DNA from: Marivita sp030148515
GTDB lineage: Bacteria > Pseudomonadota > Alphaproteobacteria > Rhodobacterales > Rhodobacteraceae
Reading direction: 5' to 3'
Length of the DNA stretch: 64,000 nucleotides
Assembly: GCF_048006345.1 (NCBI RefSeq)
Contig: NZ_CP180351.1
Coordinates: 2,542,001-2,606,000 of the forward strand
In this document: piece after piece, positions 17,144 to 26,317 of the stretch
How the letters are laid out: each line of letters opens with the position of its first letter
Numbering within the stretch: the stretch's first letter is position 1
Made by a program: the position numbers and the translations under genes
The notes under the pieces: model-generated
The model's database searches: none
What the model was told of the DNA's origin: nothing
The model's input: only the letters and a program-made list of their open reading frames with translations

Positions 17144-18237
17144 CGCAGCCCCCCAAGCTCGACCACCAGATCGGGCCGGATCACGCCGCCCACCGCCGGG
17201 ATTTCGCGCCCCTGCCCCAGCCTTCGGGTCAGCGCGTCATAGCGCCCGCCGGTCGCAACAGGGGGAAGGTCAGGTCGCGCTTCAGAATAGAAACCGAAGA
17301 CGAAACCGTCATAATATTCCATCGACGTACGGCCATAAGATGCCTCGAACGGCAGCGCATCTACGTCGATGCCGCATTTGGCCATGGCATCGCAGCGTGC
17401 CTCGAAGCGGTCGAGCGCGGGCAGCAATCCGGGCATGTCGACCGCGATGTCGCGCAGGTGTTCCAACGCGTTCGGGCAGGTTTCGGACACCGACAGCACG
17501 GCCGCAATAAGATCGACGATCTCGGCTGACATCGGTGGTTCTGCCGCATCCGCGCGAAGCGCAGCGATGCGGCTTGCAATCTCGCGGTCGCTGCGCAGGC
17601 CGATCATGACCTCTGCCTCGGGCAAAGCCGCATCCGTTGCCAGTAAGGCCGCGCGCGATGGCGGCACCGGGGTCAGTCCCGCAAAGCGCTTGACCAGAGC
17701 AGTGAACCGCGCGGGCCGCCAGATATGCCGCATCAACGCCGTGCGCCGGTCTTCGGTGGTGTCCAAACCTTCGACCATCGCGATCAGTATGCCAATATCC
17801 CCGGTCGCCGCGCGCAGGCCCAACGGGGCCAAAGCGTCTGAGAACTTCCCGAACACCTTGGCATCCGCCGCAGCAGCATTGGCACCGCCGAATTCTTCGT
17901 AGCCCACCTGCATGTATTCGCTGCGCCGGTCGGGGTGGTCTTCCTGCTTGCGGAACACCTCGCCGAAATAGGTATAGCTCGCGGGAAACCCGTCACCGTC
18001 CATATGGTACTGGACCACCGGCACGGTGAAATCCGGGCGCAGCATCATCTCGCCGCGTTCCGGGTCGGTCGTCACATAGGCCCGTGCGCGGATGTCCTCT
18101 CCATAAAGGTCCAGCAGGACTTCAGCGGGCAGCAGGATATCCGTCTCGAACCGCGCGGCACCGTCTGCAACGAAGTCGTCGCAAATGGCCTCGGCCTCAA
18201 TCCTTACGCGAGACTTGTAGGGGATGTCTTGCGCCAT
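17140..18237 (-). CDS. hisZ: ATP phosphoribosyltransferase regulatory subunit
   Basis: A 365-residue histidyl-tRNA-synthetase paralogue without aminoacylation function, forming a hetero-octamer with short HisG and giving it histidine feedback control. Class II synthetase-like traces are visible: RPDFTVPVVQYH, FGEVFRKQ, and near the C-terminus YYDGFVFGFYSEARPDLP and ATGGRYDALTRRLGQ. It starts on the last base of hisS and overlaps hisG by four bases, so the three are one operon. Confidence 0.95.
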   Translation of the reverse strand: MAQDIPYKSRVRIEAEAICDDFVADGAARFETDILLPAEVLLDLYGEDIRARAYVTTDPERGEMMLRPDFTVPVVQYHMDGDGFPASYTYFGEVFRKQEDHPDRRSEYMQVGYEEFGGANAAAADAKVFGKFSDALAPLGLRAATGDIGILIAMVEGLDTTEDRRTALMRHIWRPARFTALVKRFAGLTPVPPSRAALLATDAALPEAEVMIGLRSDREIASRIAALRADAAEPPMSAEIVDLIAAVLSVSETCPNALEHLRDIAVDMPGLLPALDRFEARCDAMAKCGIDVDALPFEASYGRTSMEYYDGFVFGFYSEARPDLPPVATGGRYDALTRRLGQGREIPAVGGVIRPDLVVELGGLR

Positions 18238-19721
18238 CAGGAATAGCTTTCGAGGATCTCGCGCACCTTGGACACAAGCTGATCACGCGGCACTTCGAAC
18301 TGGTTCGGGCGGTCCTGCCATTCCTCAAGGCTCGCGCTTTCCGCTATCTTGGCACCCAAGATCAGATCCTTGATCTGCACCACGCCATTGGCCTTTTCGT
18401 CCCCACCTTCGATCACGGCCACGGGCGAATTGCGCTTGTCCGCGTATTTCAGCTGGTTGCCGAAATTCTTGGGATTGCCCAGATAGACCTCGGCCCGGAT
18501 ACCCGCGCTGCGCAGTTCCGCCACCATCGCCTGATAATCGCCCATCCGGTCGCGATCCATGACGGTGACCACAACTGGTCCAACGCTCTGGCTACCGATC
18601 CGGCCTTTTTCGCGCAACGCGGCCAACAGGCGATCCACACCGATGCTGACCCCCGTGGCGGGGACCGGCTGGCCGATAAAGCGCTTGACCAGATCGTCAT
18701 ACCGTCCGCCGCCCGCGACCGACCCGAACTGTCGTTTGCGGCCCTTTTCATCAAGGATTTCAAAGGTAAGCTCGGCCTCGAACACCGGGCCAGTGTAATA
18801 TCCAAGTCCGCGCACCACCGACGGGTCAATGACGATCCGGTCCGGCCCATAGCCGCCAGCAGCCAGCAGATCAGCGATCTGCTCAAGCTCTGCCACACCA
18901 TCTGCCCCAATCGCGCTGTCACCAACCGCCGCCTTCAGATTCTCAATCGTCTGAGCAGCAGTTTCGCCTTTGGAGGTTAAGAACGCGATAACAGGCTCGG
19001 CCTGCGTATCGCTCAGACCCACACCGTCGATATAGGCACCCGAGGCATCCAGCCGGCCCTTGCCCAACAACTCGCGCACACCGGACTCACCCACCTTGTC
19101 GAACTTGTCGACGGTGCGAAGAACCGCGTCGCGTTGGGCATCATCCGACAGCCCCATCGCCTCCAGGACGCCGTTCAGAACCTTCCGGTTGTTCACCCGA
19201 ACAATGTAGTCCCCACGCGGAATGCCAACGACCTCAAGCGTATCCGCCAGCATAGCGCAAATCTCGGCATCCGCCGCAACCGACGCCGACCCAACCGTAT
19301 CCGCATCGCATTGATAAAACTGGCGATACCGCCCCGGCCCCGGCTTCTCATTCCGCCAGACCGGACCCATCGCATAGCGTCGATAGGGCAGCGGCAGGTC
19401 GTTGCGGTGCTGCGCATAGACCCGCGCCAGAGGTGCGGTCAGATCATAGCGCAGCGCCAGCCAGTCACCCTTGTCGCCATCCTCGTCCTCCTGCCACGCG
19501 AACACGCCTTCATTGGGGCGGTCCACGTCGGGAAGAAACTTGCCCAGCGCCTCGACCGTCTCGACCGCCGAGCTTTCCAAAGCGTCGAAGCCATAGCGAT
19601 GGTAAACCCCGGCGATCTGCGCCAACATCTCGGCGCGTTCGGTCACCTCGGTGCCGAAATAGTCGCGGAAGCCCTTGGGCGTCTGCGCCTTGGGCTTGGG
19701 GGCTTTTTGCTCTTTGGCCAT
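18237..19721 (-). CDS. hisS: Histidyl-tRNA synthetase
   Basis: Charges tRNA-His. The 494-residue class II enzyme shows motif 1 around PKGFRDYFGTE, motif 2 in YRRYAMGPVWRNEKPGPGRY followed by QCDADTVG, the histidine-binding GLGYYTGPVFEAE and motif 3 SVAGGGRYDDLVKRF. ATG 19721 is followed by a lysine-rich lead (MAKEQKAPKPKAQTPKGF); an upstream extension lacks family similarity. It heads the hisS-hisZ-hisG operon, coupling histidine charging with the start of its synthesis. Confidence 0.95.
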   Translation of the reverse strand: MAKEQKAPKPKAQTPKGFRDYFGTEVTERAEMLAQIAGVYHRYGFDALESSAVETVEALGKFLPDVDRPNEGVFAWQEDEDGDKGDWLALRYDLTAPLARVYAQHRNDLPLPYRRYAMGPVWRNEKPGPGRYRQFYQCDADTVGSASVAADAEICAMLADTLEVVGIPRGDYIVRVNNRKVLNGVLEAMGLSDDAQRDAVLRTVDKFDKVGESGVRELLGKGRLDASGAYIDGVGLSDTQAEPVIAFLTSKGETAAQTIENLKAAVGDSAIGADGVAELEQIADLLAAGGYGPDRIVIDPSVVRGLGYYTGPVFEAELTFEILDEKGRKRQFGSVAGGGRYDDLVKRFIGQPVPATGVSIGVDRLLAALREKGRIGSQSVGPVVVTVMDRDRMGDYQAMVAELRSAGIRAEVYLGNPKNFGNQLKYADKRNSPVAVIEGGDEKANGVVQIKDLILGAKIAESASLEEWQDRPNQFEVPRDQLVSKVREILESYS

Positions 19722-19895
19722 GGTCAATTCCCGTCTGGGCTGGGGTGTCGCGCTTCCTCTAAACGCTGGAACCGGAGGGGGCAAGCAGAGGTGCTGCGTG
19801 CCGTATGCCCAACCTCTTTGACAAATGAGTAAAACGACCGAGATCCGCGTCACTCCCCTCTTGCCTTTGTCGCAAGCCATGCGCATGTCACACCC

Positions 19896-20096
19896 ATGGA
19901 TATCACCACCCTTGAAGAACGCATTGCGCACCTGTTGCGCATCACCGACGACCTGTCCGACACCGTGGCCGCACAGGCCAAGGAGATCGACCGCCTGACC
20001 GCACGGGTTGAAATGCTGATGATGCGCGAGGCTGAACGCGAAGCCGAAGGTACGGGTGGCGTGGTGTTGGGCGATGAACGCCCGCCGCATTACTAG
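19896..20096 (+). CDS. slyX: SlyX family protein
   Basis: A 66-residue coiled-coil protein: hydrophobic residues recur at heptad spacing through LEERIAHLLRITDDLSDTVA and the following helix, and it ends in the family-typical PPHY. The function of SlyX is unknown. It sits in the gap between hisS and the lipoprotein gene, transcribed against both. Confidence 0.85.
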   Translation: MDITTLEERIAHLLRITDDLSDTVAAQAKEIDRLTARVEMLMMREAEREAEGTGGVVLGDERPPHY

Positions 20097-20102
20097 CGCG
20101 GC

Positions 20103-21101
20103 TCAGTTGCCGCGGATGTCCGTTTCGACAACTTCACCGTCATGGAGTAGGATCGTCTTCCACTCCGGGTTCGATCCAAAAGTCTCGTAAACGCTGACAA
20201 AGGCCGTGTTGCGCGCGAGGCGAGACATGGATGACCCGCAGGGTTTGTTCTTTGCGACACGGCACACCTGCGACTTCAGGGTTTCATAGGCGGCATCGGT
20301 CGATGAATAGGGCTGCACCTTGGACGGCAAGCCATAGCGCAGCTGTTCATGTGTTTCGGGGCTGCCGAAAAGTGCAAGCGCCGCTGTGAACTGACGCGCG
20401 CAGCCATCGTCGAACCCGGTCAGGTAGAAGGTGTGCGGTGTTATGGTGCCCGGCTGCGAATCGTAGAGCGCGTAGACCGCCCCTGACTCCGGATAGCGTT
20501 CGACCCGTGTTCCCAGATCGCGTGTCGCGACATCACAGACCCGCGCCAACGTCCCGTAGGGCAGCACGGTTCCGGCCGGCACGATCATGTAATCCGGTGC
20601 GCCGGGGTTCGGGCCTCGCGCGGGCGCGGCGGGTGTCGCGTCGGTTTGGGTTTGGGGCGGCACAGCGGCCAGCTGAACACCGTCCTCGGTCCGCGCCTCT
20701 TGCGCTGCACGGCTCAGAAAACCCAGAAGCCCGCGGCGCGGCGCGGCAGCCGTGGCGATTGGCGCAGGTTCGTTCGCAGGCTCGGTCGTTTCGGCGAGCT
20801 CCGGCTCGGTTGCGTCTTCTGACACTACAGGCGCTGCTTCGGACATGTCCTCGGCCCAGAGTTCCACCGATTGCGCGTCCTCGGCGGTGCCCCGGAACAG
20901 ACGTCCGAAAAGACTACGCCGTTCTGGCTCGGCAGATGCGACAGGCTCTTCGGGCACGATGTCAGGCTCACCGCGCAGTGCGGCCTGAATTTCACTGTCA
21001 CTGACATCGGTATCGGACAGGCGCGGCACATCGCGCAAAGGGTCACTGGCGCATCCGGCCAGCAAGCCGCTCACGATCACGATCGCAACAAGTCGGATCA
21101 T
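20103..21101 (-). CDS. Predicted outer-membrane or periplasmic lipoprotein
   Basis: The N-terminus MIRLVAIVIVSGLLAGCASD is a lipoprotein signal with lipobox LAGC. It is followed by a long acidic, proline/alanine-rich linker (about residues 25-165) and a C-terminal globular region with cysteines (RVCDVATRD, DGCARQF, VCRVAKNKPCGSS). The residue after the lipidated Cys is Ala, not Asp, suggesting outer-membrane sorting by the usual rule. GGGGGG precedes ATG 21101. I do not recognise the C-terminal domain by name; the protein type occurs in Rhodobacteraceae. Confidence 0.8.
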   Translation of the reverse strand: MIRLVAIVIVSGLLAGCASDPLRDVPRLSDTDVSDSEIQAALRGEPDIVPEEPVASAEPERRSLFGRLFRGTAEDAQSVELWAEDMSEAAPVVSEDATEPELAETTEPANEPAPIATAAAPRRGLLGFLSRAAQEARTEDGVQLAAVPPQTQTDATPAAPARGPNPGAPDYMIVPAGTVLPYGTLARVCDVATRDLGTRVERYPESGAVYALYDSQPGTITPHTFYLTGFDDGCARQFTAALALFGSPETHEQLRYGLPSKVQPYSSTDAAYETLKSQVCRVAKNKPCGSSMSRLARNTAFVSVYETFGSNPEWKTILLHDGEVVETDIRGN

Positions 21102-21188
21102 CAGTCCCCCCAAACTCCGATGCGGCACCCTAGCGAGGCGGCCCCGCCCCGTCCAGCAGGGCACAGGCAACATTCCGCTTCGGGCGGG

Positions 21189-24100
21189 TCAAAGCTCTTC
21201 GACGTCGAGAACGCCGCCCAGCGACTTGATCGCGCCTTTGATTTCCGGCGTCACGGGGAATTCGCGGGCAAGCGCCACATCGACCTCACCGGGCAGGCCC
21301 GGCGCACCCAGACAGCAGATGCGGATCGGACCCTTGCCTGCCTTGGGCAGCTGGTCCGCCGCGCGGGTCAGAACAGAGGCCACATGCGCGACCACATCGG
21401 GTTGATCGACAAAAATGCGCAACCCCATGCTCACGGCATCGGCCACCGCGACATCGACAGGAGCTACAGATCGCCCGAGCAGTTTGAGCTGATCGGATTC
21501 CAGCGTCGCTTCGCAAGTGACCATCACCTTCGACCCGGTCTCCAGATGATCGCGTGCGGCCTCCAACGTATCCGAGAACAGCGTGACCTCATACGCCCCG
21601 GTCGGATCGCTGAGCTGGGCAAAGGCAAAACGGTTGCCGCGTGCGGATTTCCGTTCCTGCCGACCGGCCACGACGCCCGCCATCTTGACAACGCAAGGCC
21701 CGTTCTGCGCCTTCGCAAGCACATCATCCAGCGTCATCGCGCCCTTGCGTTTTAGCGCAGTCATGTAGTCATCAAGCGGGTGACCAGAGAGGTAGAAACC
21801 GACGGCTTTGAACTCTTCCGACAGACGTTCCGCAGGCAGCCAGTCCGACACCGGCGACAGCCGCGGTTCCGGCAGGTCATCGCCTGCTTCGCCAAACAAC
21901 GACACCTGCGCCGAGGCACGTTGATCGTGGATCGCCGCGGAATAACCGACCAGCGCATCAAGGCTTTCGAACACGCGGCGGCGATTGCGGTCCAGCTGGT
22001 CGAACGCACCGGATCGGGCCAGCATCTCCAGCGGGCGTTTGCCGACCCGTTTCAGATCCACGCGGCGGGCAAAATCGAACAACGTGACAAATGGCTTGTC
22101 GCCCCGCGCCTCGGTGATCAGCCTCATCGCCTCCACACCGACATTCTTGAGCGCGCCCAGCGCATAGACCAGCGCCCCGTCCTGCACGTCGAACATCGCC
22201 TGAGACCGGTTCACGCAAGGCGGCACCCAAGGCAGACCAAGACCCTTCTTCACCTCTTCGAAATAGGTGGCCAGCTTGTCGGTCAGGTGAATATCGCAAT
22301 TCATCACCCCGGCCATGAACTCGACCGGGTGGTTGGCCTTCAGCCACGCTGTCTGGTAACTGACCACCGCATAGGCGGCGGCGTGGGATTTGTTGAAGCC
22401 GTAATTGGCGAACTTTTCCAGAAGGTCGAACACCTCGGAGGCTTTCTTGGCCTCGACGCCATTCTCTGCTGCGCCTTTCTCGAATTTCGGGCGTTCGGCG
22501 TCCATCGCCTCTTTGATCTTCTTACCCATCGCGCGGCGCAGCAGGTCCGCACCGCCAAGGCTATAGCCTGCCATGACCTGCGCGATCTGCATCACCTGCT
22601 CCTGATAGACGATGATGCCCTGCGTTTCCTCAAGGATATGGTCGATCAGCGGATGCACGGATTCCCGTTCGCGCAGCCCGTTCTTGACCTCGCAATAGGT
22701 CGGGATGTTCTCCATCGGGCCGGGACGATAGAGCGCGACAAGCGCCACGATATCCTCGATGCAGGTGGGCTTCATGCGCTTGAGCGCATCCATCATGCCC
22801 GAACTTTCCACCTGGAACACGGCAACCGTCTTCGCAGCTGCGTAAAGTTTGTAGGTCGCCTCGTCATCCAGCGGGATATGCCCGATGTCGTTCTCGGCCC
22901 CCGGCGCGGGTTGGTAAAGCTCCGTGCCATCCGCGGCGATGTGCAACGGCCGCCCGGATTTGAAGATCATGTCCAGCGCGTACTGAATCACCGTCAGGGT
23001 CTTGAGGCCAAGAAAGTCGAACTTCACCAGACCCGCCTGTTCGACCCATTTCATGTTGAACTGGGTCGCGGGCATGTCCGAGCGCGGGTCCTGATAGAGC
23101 GGCACCAGCGCATCCAAGGGCCGGTCCCCAATCACCACACCCGCAGCGTGGGTCGACGCGTTCCTGAGCAGCCCTTCAACCTGCTGGCCATAGGTCAGAA
23201 GGCGGTCCACCACCTCTTCCTCGCGCGCCATTTCACGCAGGCGGGGTTCATCAATCAGCGCCTTTTCGATGCTGACGGGTTTCACACCCTCGACCGGGAT
23301 CATCTTCGACAGACGGTCCACCTGCCCATAGGGCATCTGCAACACCCGTCCCACATCGCGCACCGCTGCCTTCGACAGAAGCGCACCGAAGGTTATGATC
23401 TGGCCCACCTTGTCGGCACCGTACTTGTCCTGAACGTAACGGATCACCTCTTCGCGGCGATCCATGCAGAAGTCGATGTCGAAGTCGGGCATCGACACAC
23501 GTTCCGGGTTGAGGAAGCGTTCGAACAGAAGCTGATAGCGCAGCGGGTCAAGGTCGGTGATGGTCAGAGCATAAGCCACCAGCGAGCCAGCCCCCGAGCC
23601 ACGCCCAGGCCCTACCGGAATGTCGTGATCCTTGGCCCATTTGATGAAGTCGGCCACGATCAGGAAGTAGCCGGGAAACCCCATGCCTTCGATGATGCCC
23701 AGCTCGAACTCAAGCCGCTTCTCGTACTCCTCGACCGAAGCCGCATGCGGGATCACCGCAAGACGGTCCTTCAACCCCTGCCGCGCCTGCCGCTTGAGTT
23801 CCTCGACCTCGTCATCCGCGAATTTCGGCAGGATCGGATCGCGCCTGTAGGCCATGAACGCACAGCGCTTGGCGATCTCCACCGTGTTCTGGGTCGCTTC
23901 CGGCAGGTCGGCAAACAGCGTCACCATTTCCTGCGGCGATTTGAAATAATGTTGGGGTGTCAGACGGCGGCGCGGTTCCTGCTGGTCGACATAAGCGCCC
24001 TCGGCGATACAGATCAGCGCGTCATGCGCTTCGTACATGTCGGATTTCGGGAAATATACATCATTGGTCGCCACCAATGGCAGGTTCATCGCGTAGGCCA

Positions 24101-24689
24101 TCTCGACAAACGGTCGTTCGGTCAGACGCTCATTCTCAGGCAGGCCGTTGTCGCCGGGATGGCGCTGCAACTCGACATAAAGCCTGTCGCCGAAGATCTC
24201 GGCCAATCGCTGCATCACCGCCTCGGCCGCACCGCGATTGCCCTGTTGCAGAATGCGCCCGACCGCGCCGTCCGGCCCTCCGGACAAGCAGATAACACCC
24301 TCACTATGCTGCGCCAACTCGTCGAGCGTGACATGCGGCAACTCCCCGTCCCGCCGCAGATAAAGACAGGAATTGAGCTTCATCAGGTGCTCATACCCGG
24401 TCTCGGTTTGCGCCAGCAAAACCACGGGCGCAGGCGGCTTGGCCCGTTCGCCCGGCGCGGGATCGGCGACCCTCAGGTCCACCTGACAGCCGATAATCGG
24501 CTGAATGCCCGCGCCCGCCGCACCGACCGAAAACTCCAGCGCTGCAAACAGGTTGTTGGTGTCGGTCAAAGCAACAGCTGGCATGCCTTTAGCTGCACAG
24601 AGATCGGGCAGCTTCTTGAGCCGCACCGCCCCTTCCAGCAGCGAATATTCGGAATGGACGCGCAGATGAATGAATCGGGGATCAGCCAT
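21189..24689 (-). CDS. dnaE: DNA polymerase III alpha subunit
   Basis: The replicative polymerase subunit, 1166 residues (usual size about 1160). The PHP domain opens with FIHLRVHSEYSLLEGAVRL; the polymerase core has GPGRGSGAGSLVAYAL and the catalytic aspartates in SMPDFDIDFCMDRREEV; the beta-clamp-binding/OB region lies near residues 980-1080 (VVAGRQERKSARGNRFAF). ATG 24689 begins MADPRFIHLRVH, the typical start; a longer frame to 24755 is not conserved-looking. Single gene, with no overlap with neighbours. Confidence 0.97.
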   Translation of the reverse strand: MADPRFIHLRVHSEYSLLEGAVRLKKLPDLCAAKGMPAVALTDTNNLFAALEFSVGAAGAGIQPIIGCQVDLRVADPAPGERAKPPAPVVLLAQTETGYEHLMKLNSCLYLRRDGELPHVTLDELAQHSEGVICLSGGPDGAVGRILQQGNRGAAEAVMQRLAEIFGDRLYVELQRHPGDNGLPENERLTERPFVEMAYAMNLPLVATNDVYFPKSDMYEAHDALICIAEGAYVDQQEPRRRLTPQHYFKSPQEMVTLFADLPEATQNTVEIAKRCAFMAYRRDPILPKFADDEVEELKRQARQGLKDRLAVIPHAASVEEYEKRLEFELGIIEGMGFPGYFLIVADFIKWAKDHDIPVGPGRGSGAGSLVAYALTITDLDPLRYQLLFERFLNPERVSMPDFDIDFCMDRREEVIRYVQDKYGADKVGQIITFGALLSKAAVRDVGRVLQMPYGQVDRLSKMIPVEGVKPVSIEKALIDEPRLREMAREEEVVDRLLTYGQQVEGLLRNASTHAAGVVIGDRPLDALVPLYQDPRSDMPATQFNMKWVEQAGLVKFDFLGLKTLTVIQYALDMIFKSGRPLHIAADGTELYQPAPGAENDIGHIPLDDEATYKLYAAAKTVAVFQVESSGMMDALKRMKPTCIEDIVALVALYRPGPMENIPTYCEVKNGLRERESVHPLIDHILEETQGIIVYQEQVMQIAQVMAGYSLGGADLLRRAMGKKIKEAMDAERPKFEKGAAENGVEAKKASEVFDLLEKFANYGFNKSHAAAYAVVSYQTAWLKANHPVEFMAGVMNCDIHLTDKLATYFEEVKKGLGLPWVPPCVNRSQAMFDVQDGALVYALGALKNVGVEAMRLITEARGDKPFVTLFDFARRVDLKRVGKRPLEMLARSGAFDQLDRNRRRVFESLDALVGYSAAIHDQRASAQVSLFGEAGDDLPEPRLSPVSDWLPAERLSEEFKAVGFYLSGHPLDDYMTALKRKGAMTLDDVLAKAQNGPCVVKMAGVVAGRQERKSARGNRFAFAQLSDPTGAYEVTLFSDTLEAARDHLETGSKVMVTCEATLESDQLKLLGRSVAPVDVAVADAVSMGLRIFVDQPDVVAHVASVLTRAADQLPKAGKGPIRICCLGAPGLPGEVDVALAREFPVTPEIKGAIKSLGGVLDVEEL

Positions 24690-24819
24690 GCGCCTACGAT
24701 ATGCAGTCCGCGATCCAGGGGAAAGCCCAAGCTGTAGGTTTGAAATGAAATCCACTTTACAATCCCGATAAAAAGAGTCAGCAATCGACGCATAATACCT
24801 GACAAAAGGAATCAGAATT

Positions 24820-25134
24820 ATGCACAGGACAGTGGCACCCCTTCTCGCAACACTCGCCGTCGCAAGCGCCGCCGCCGCATCAGGACCCGGCGAAACCCAT
24901 CACGGTGGAACCAGCTACCTCGCAAATGGCGTACTCACCTATGCGGTGTTCGAAGCGACCATTGAACATGTCGATCTCGAAGGCTGTCCGGCGGATTTCG
25001 ACGCCGATGCCAATTTCTGCCGCATGACACTCGCTTCGGATCTCGCGCATGTGTTCGTGTTTTCCTACGATGGCGACCAGCCGTTGCTGGCGGTCAAAGA
25101 CTATGAACTCGGCGACGGCTTCCTGCCTTTTTGA
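24820..25134 (+). CDS. Small secreted protein, unknown function
   Basis: A 104-residue protein with a signal peptide (MHRTVAPLLATLAVASAAAA). The mature part contains two cysteines (EGCPADFDADANFCRM) suited to a disulfide and a histidine pair (THHGG). It probably acts in the periplasm. I do not recognise the family; it resembles short hypothetical proteins of Rhodobacteraceae. It ends just before the ArsR promoter region. Confidence 0.7.
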   Translation: MHRTVAPLLATLAVASAAAASGPGETHHGGTSYLANGVLTYAVFEATIEHVDLEGCPADFDADANFCRMTLASDLAHVFVFSYDGDQPLLAVKDYELGDGFLPF

Positions 25135-25147
25135 AGCCCGCATCATT

Positions 25148-25217
25148 GGTTAGCCAAATGGCTAGGTTTTTCTTGACAGTCTCTTGTCGACTAAATTACC
25201 TAGCCATATGGCTAACC
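25148..25217 (+). promoter_or_regulatory. ArsR operator pair and promoter
   Basis: Two 19-base sites, 25148-25166 and 25199-25217, are reverse complements of each other with one mismatch, and each has a 14-base palindrome core (TAGCCAAATGGCTA at 25151 and TAGCCATATGGCTA at 25201), 50 bases centre to centre. TTGACA at 25173-25178 lies between them as a -35 box. The second site covers the expected -10/+1 region and the ATG at 25208. This fits autorepression by the ArsR protein encoded next. Confidence 0.8.
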
Positions 25218-25537
25218 ATCTCGACTTCGTTTTCTCAGCAATGGCCGACCCGACCCGTCGGGCGGTGATCGAACGCCTGCTCGACGGCCCTGCCAGCGTG
25301 TCCGAGTTGCACGGCCCGCATGACATGGCGCTGCCCTCTTTCCTCAAACATCTCGGAAAGCTCGAACAGGCAGGTCTGGTCCGATCAGAGAAAACCGGCC
25401 GCACCCGAACCCTGCATATCGAAGCCGCCCCCATGGCCGCCGCCGAAGACTGGCTCTCCCGACAGCGCAAGCTGTGGGAAGGTCGTCTGGACCGCTTGCA
25501 GGCGCTGGCCGAAACTCTTGAAAGGCCCAAGACATGA
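25208..25537 (+). CDS. ArsR-family transcriptional repressor
   Basis: A 109-residue winged-helix repressor: MADPTRRAVIERLL, SVSELHGPHDMALPSFLKHL (recognition helix) and LEQAGLVRSEKTGRTRTLHI (wing). No metal-binding Cys pair is visible, so it is probably not a metal sensor but the type that pairs with SRPBCC proteins. It overlaps the next gene by four bases (ATGA). ATG 25208 has no Shine-Dalgarno and lies where transcription from the TTGACA promoter would start, so the mRNA may be leaderless; a TTG at 25184 is the alternative. Confidence 0.9.
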   Translation: MANHLDFVFSAMADPTRRAVIERLLDGPASVSELHGPHDMALPSFLKHLGKLEQAGLVRSEKTGRTRTLHIEAAPMAAAEDWLSRQRKLWEGRLDRLQALAETLERPKT

Positions 25538-25995
25538 CCGCCCCCATCGCCACGTTCCGCCTGACCCGCAAAATCGCAGCGTCGCAAGACCGCCTGTGGC
25601 ACCTTCTGACCGACGCAAAGTCACGCGAGATCTGGGGCGGCCCCTCGGACGACGTTGTGCTGGTTCTGGACACCACCGACCTGCGCGAAGGCGGACAGGA
25701 ACGCCACCGCTGCGGGCCTGCGGACAATCCCGAGTTTACCGTCGACACCCATTGGTATCACATCGACACCCCCACCCGCGCCTGTTTCACCGAAACGGTC
25801 ATCGCAGGCGGGCAGCGTTTCGGCGTGTCGCTTGTGACCTACGTTCTGGATGCAGACGGCCCTGCGACCACCCTCACCGTCGATGTCGCCGTGGCGTCGA
25901 TGACCGGCGAAGACATGCAGGCCGATTTCCAATCCGGCTGGACCAGTGGCCTCGACCGGCTGGAACGGCTGATTGCCTCAGGAGACCTGGCATGA
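25534..25995 (+). CDS. SRPBCC/AHA1-domain protein
   Basis: A 153-residue START-like protein of the AHSA1 type (FRLTRKIAASQDRLWHLLTD at the start, GWTSGLDRLERLI at the end), a fold that binds hydrophobic ligands in a deep cavity. It is co-transcribed with the ArsR repressor through a 4-base overlap. Its ligand is unknown. A 4-base overlap also links it to the decayed third gene. Confidence 0.85.
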   Translation: MTAPIATFRLTRKIAASQDRLWHLLTDAKSREIWGGPSDDVVLVLDTTDLREGGQERHRCGPADNPEFTVDTHWYHIDTPTRACFTETVIAGGQRFGVSLVTYVLDADGPATTLTVDVAVASMTGEDMQADFQSGWTSGLDRLERLIASGDLA

Positions 25996-26148
25996 GCCTC
26001 AAATCGGTTACCAATCAAAGCGGTTCAAAACACGCGGCAGGTCATCCATTCCGATTCGGCCAAACGCGCGGAACACGAAAAAATGGGCTTTTTCGACGGC
26101 TGGGGCACCACGTTTGAGCAGTTGGCCGCTCTCGTTCAACGCCTGTGA
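25992..26148 (+). pseudogene. SRPBCC/AHA1-domain gene remnant with internal deletion
   Basis: ATG 25992 overlaps the preceding stop and begins MSLKSVTNQSG, a normal start for this protein type. About 40 bases later the frame shifts, and the second frame runs HSDSAKRAEHEKMGFFDGWG and on to a stop at 26148, which is the usual C-terminus of an AHSA1-like protein. The middle, roughly 100 residues, is missing. It is best explained as a third operon gene that lost its interior. Confidence 0.75.
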
Positions 26149-26317
26149 ATCAGGCACTGGCACCGCAATGAACACCAAACAGGCACAAAATCTCTTGCCA
26201 AACCGCGCCCTGCTTGCCTAGCCTCGGCTGACAACAGGGATAACCCCGCGCGTTTTCTACGCCGCATCGAGGACGCGCAGACCAAGGGGCATATTGGTAA
26301 GGCGGCAGGTTTTTCAC

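Noticed and set aside
21780..24737. 985-codon frame on the plus strand opposite dnaE
   Set aside because: Antisense to the full-length DnaE with all motifs; no independent family similarity.
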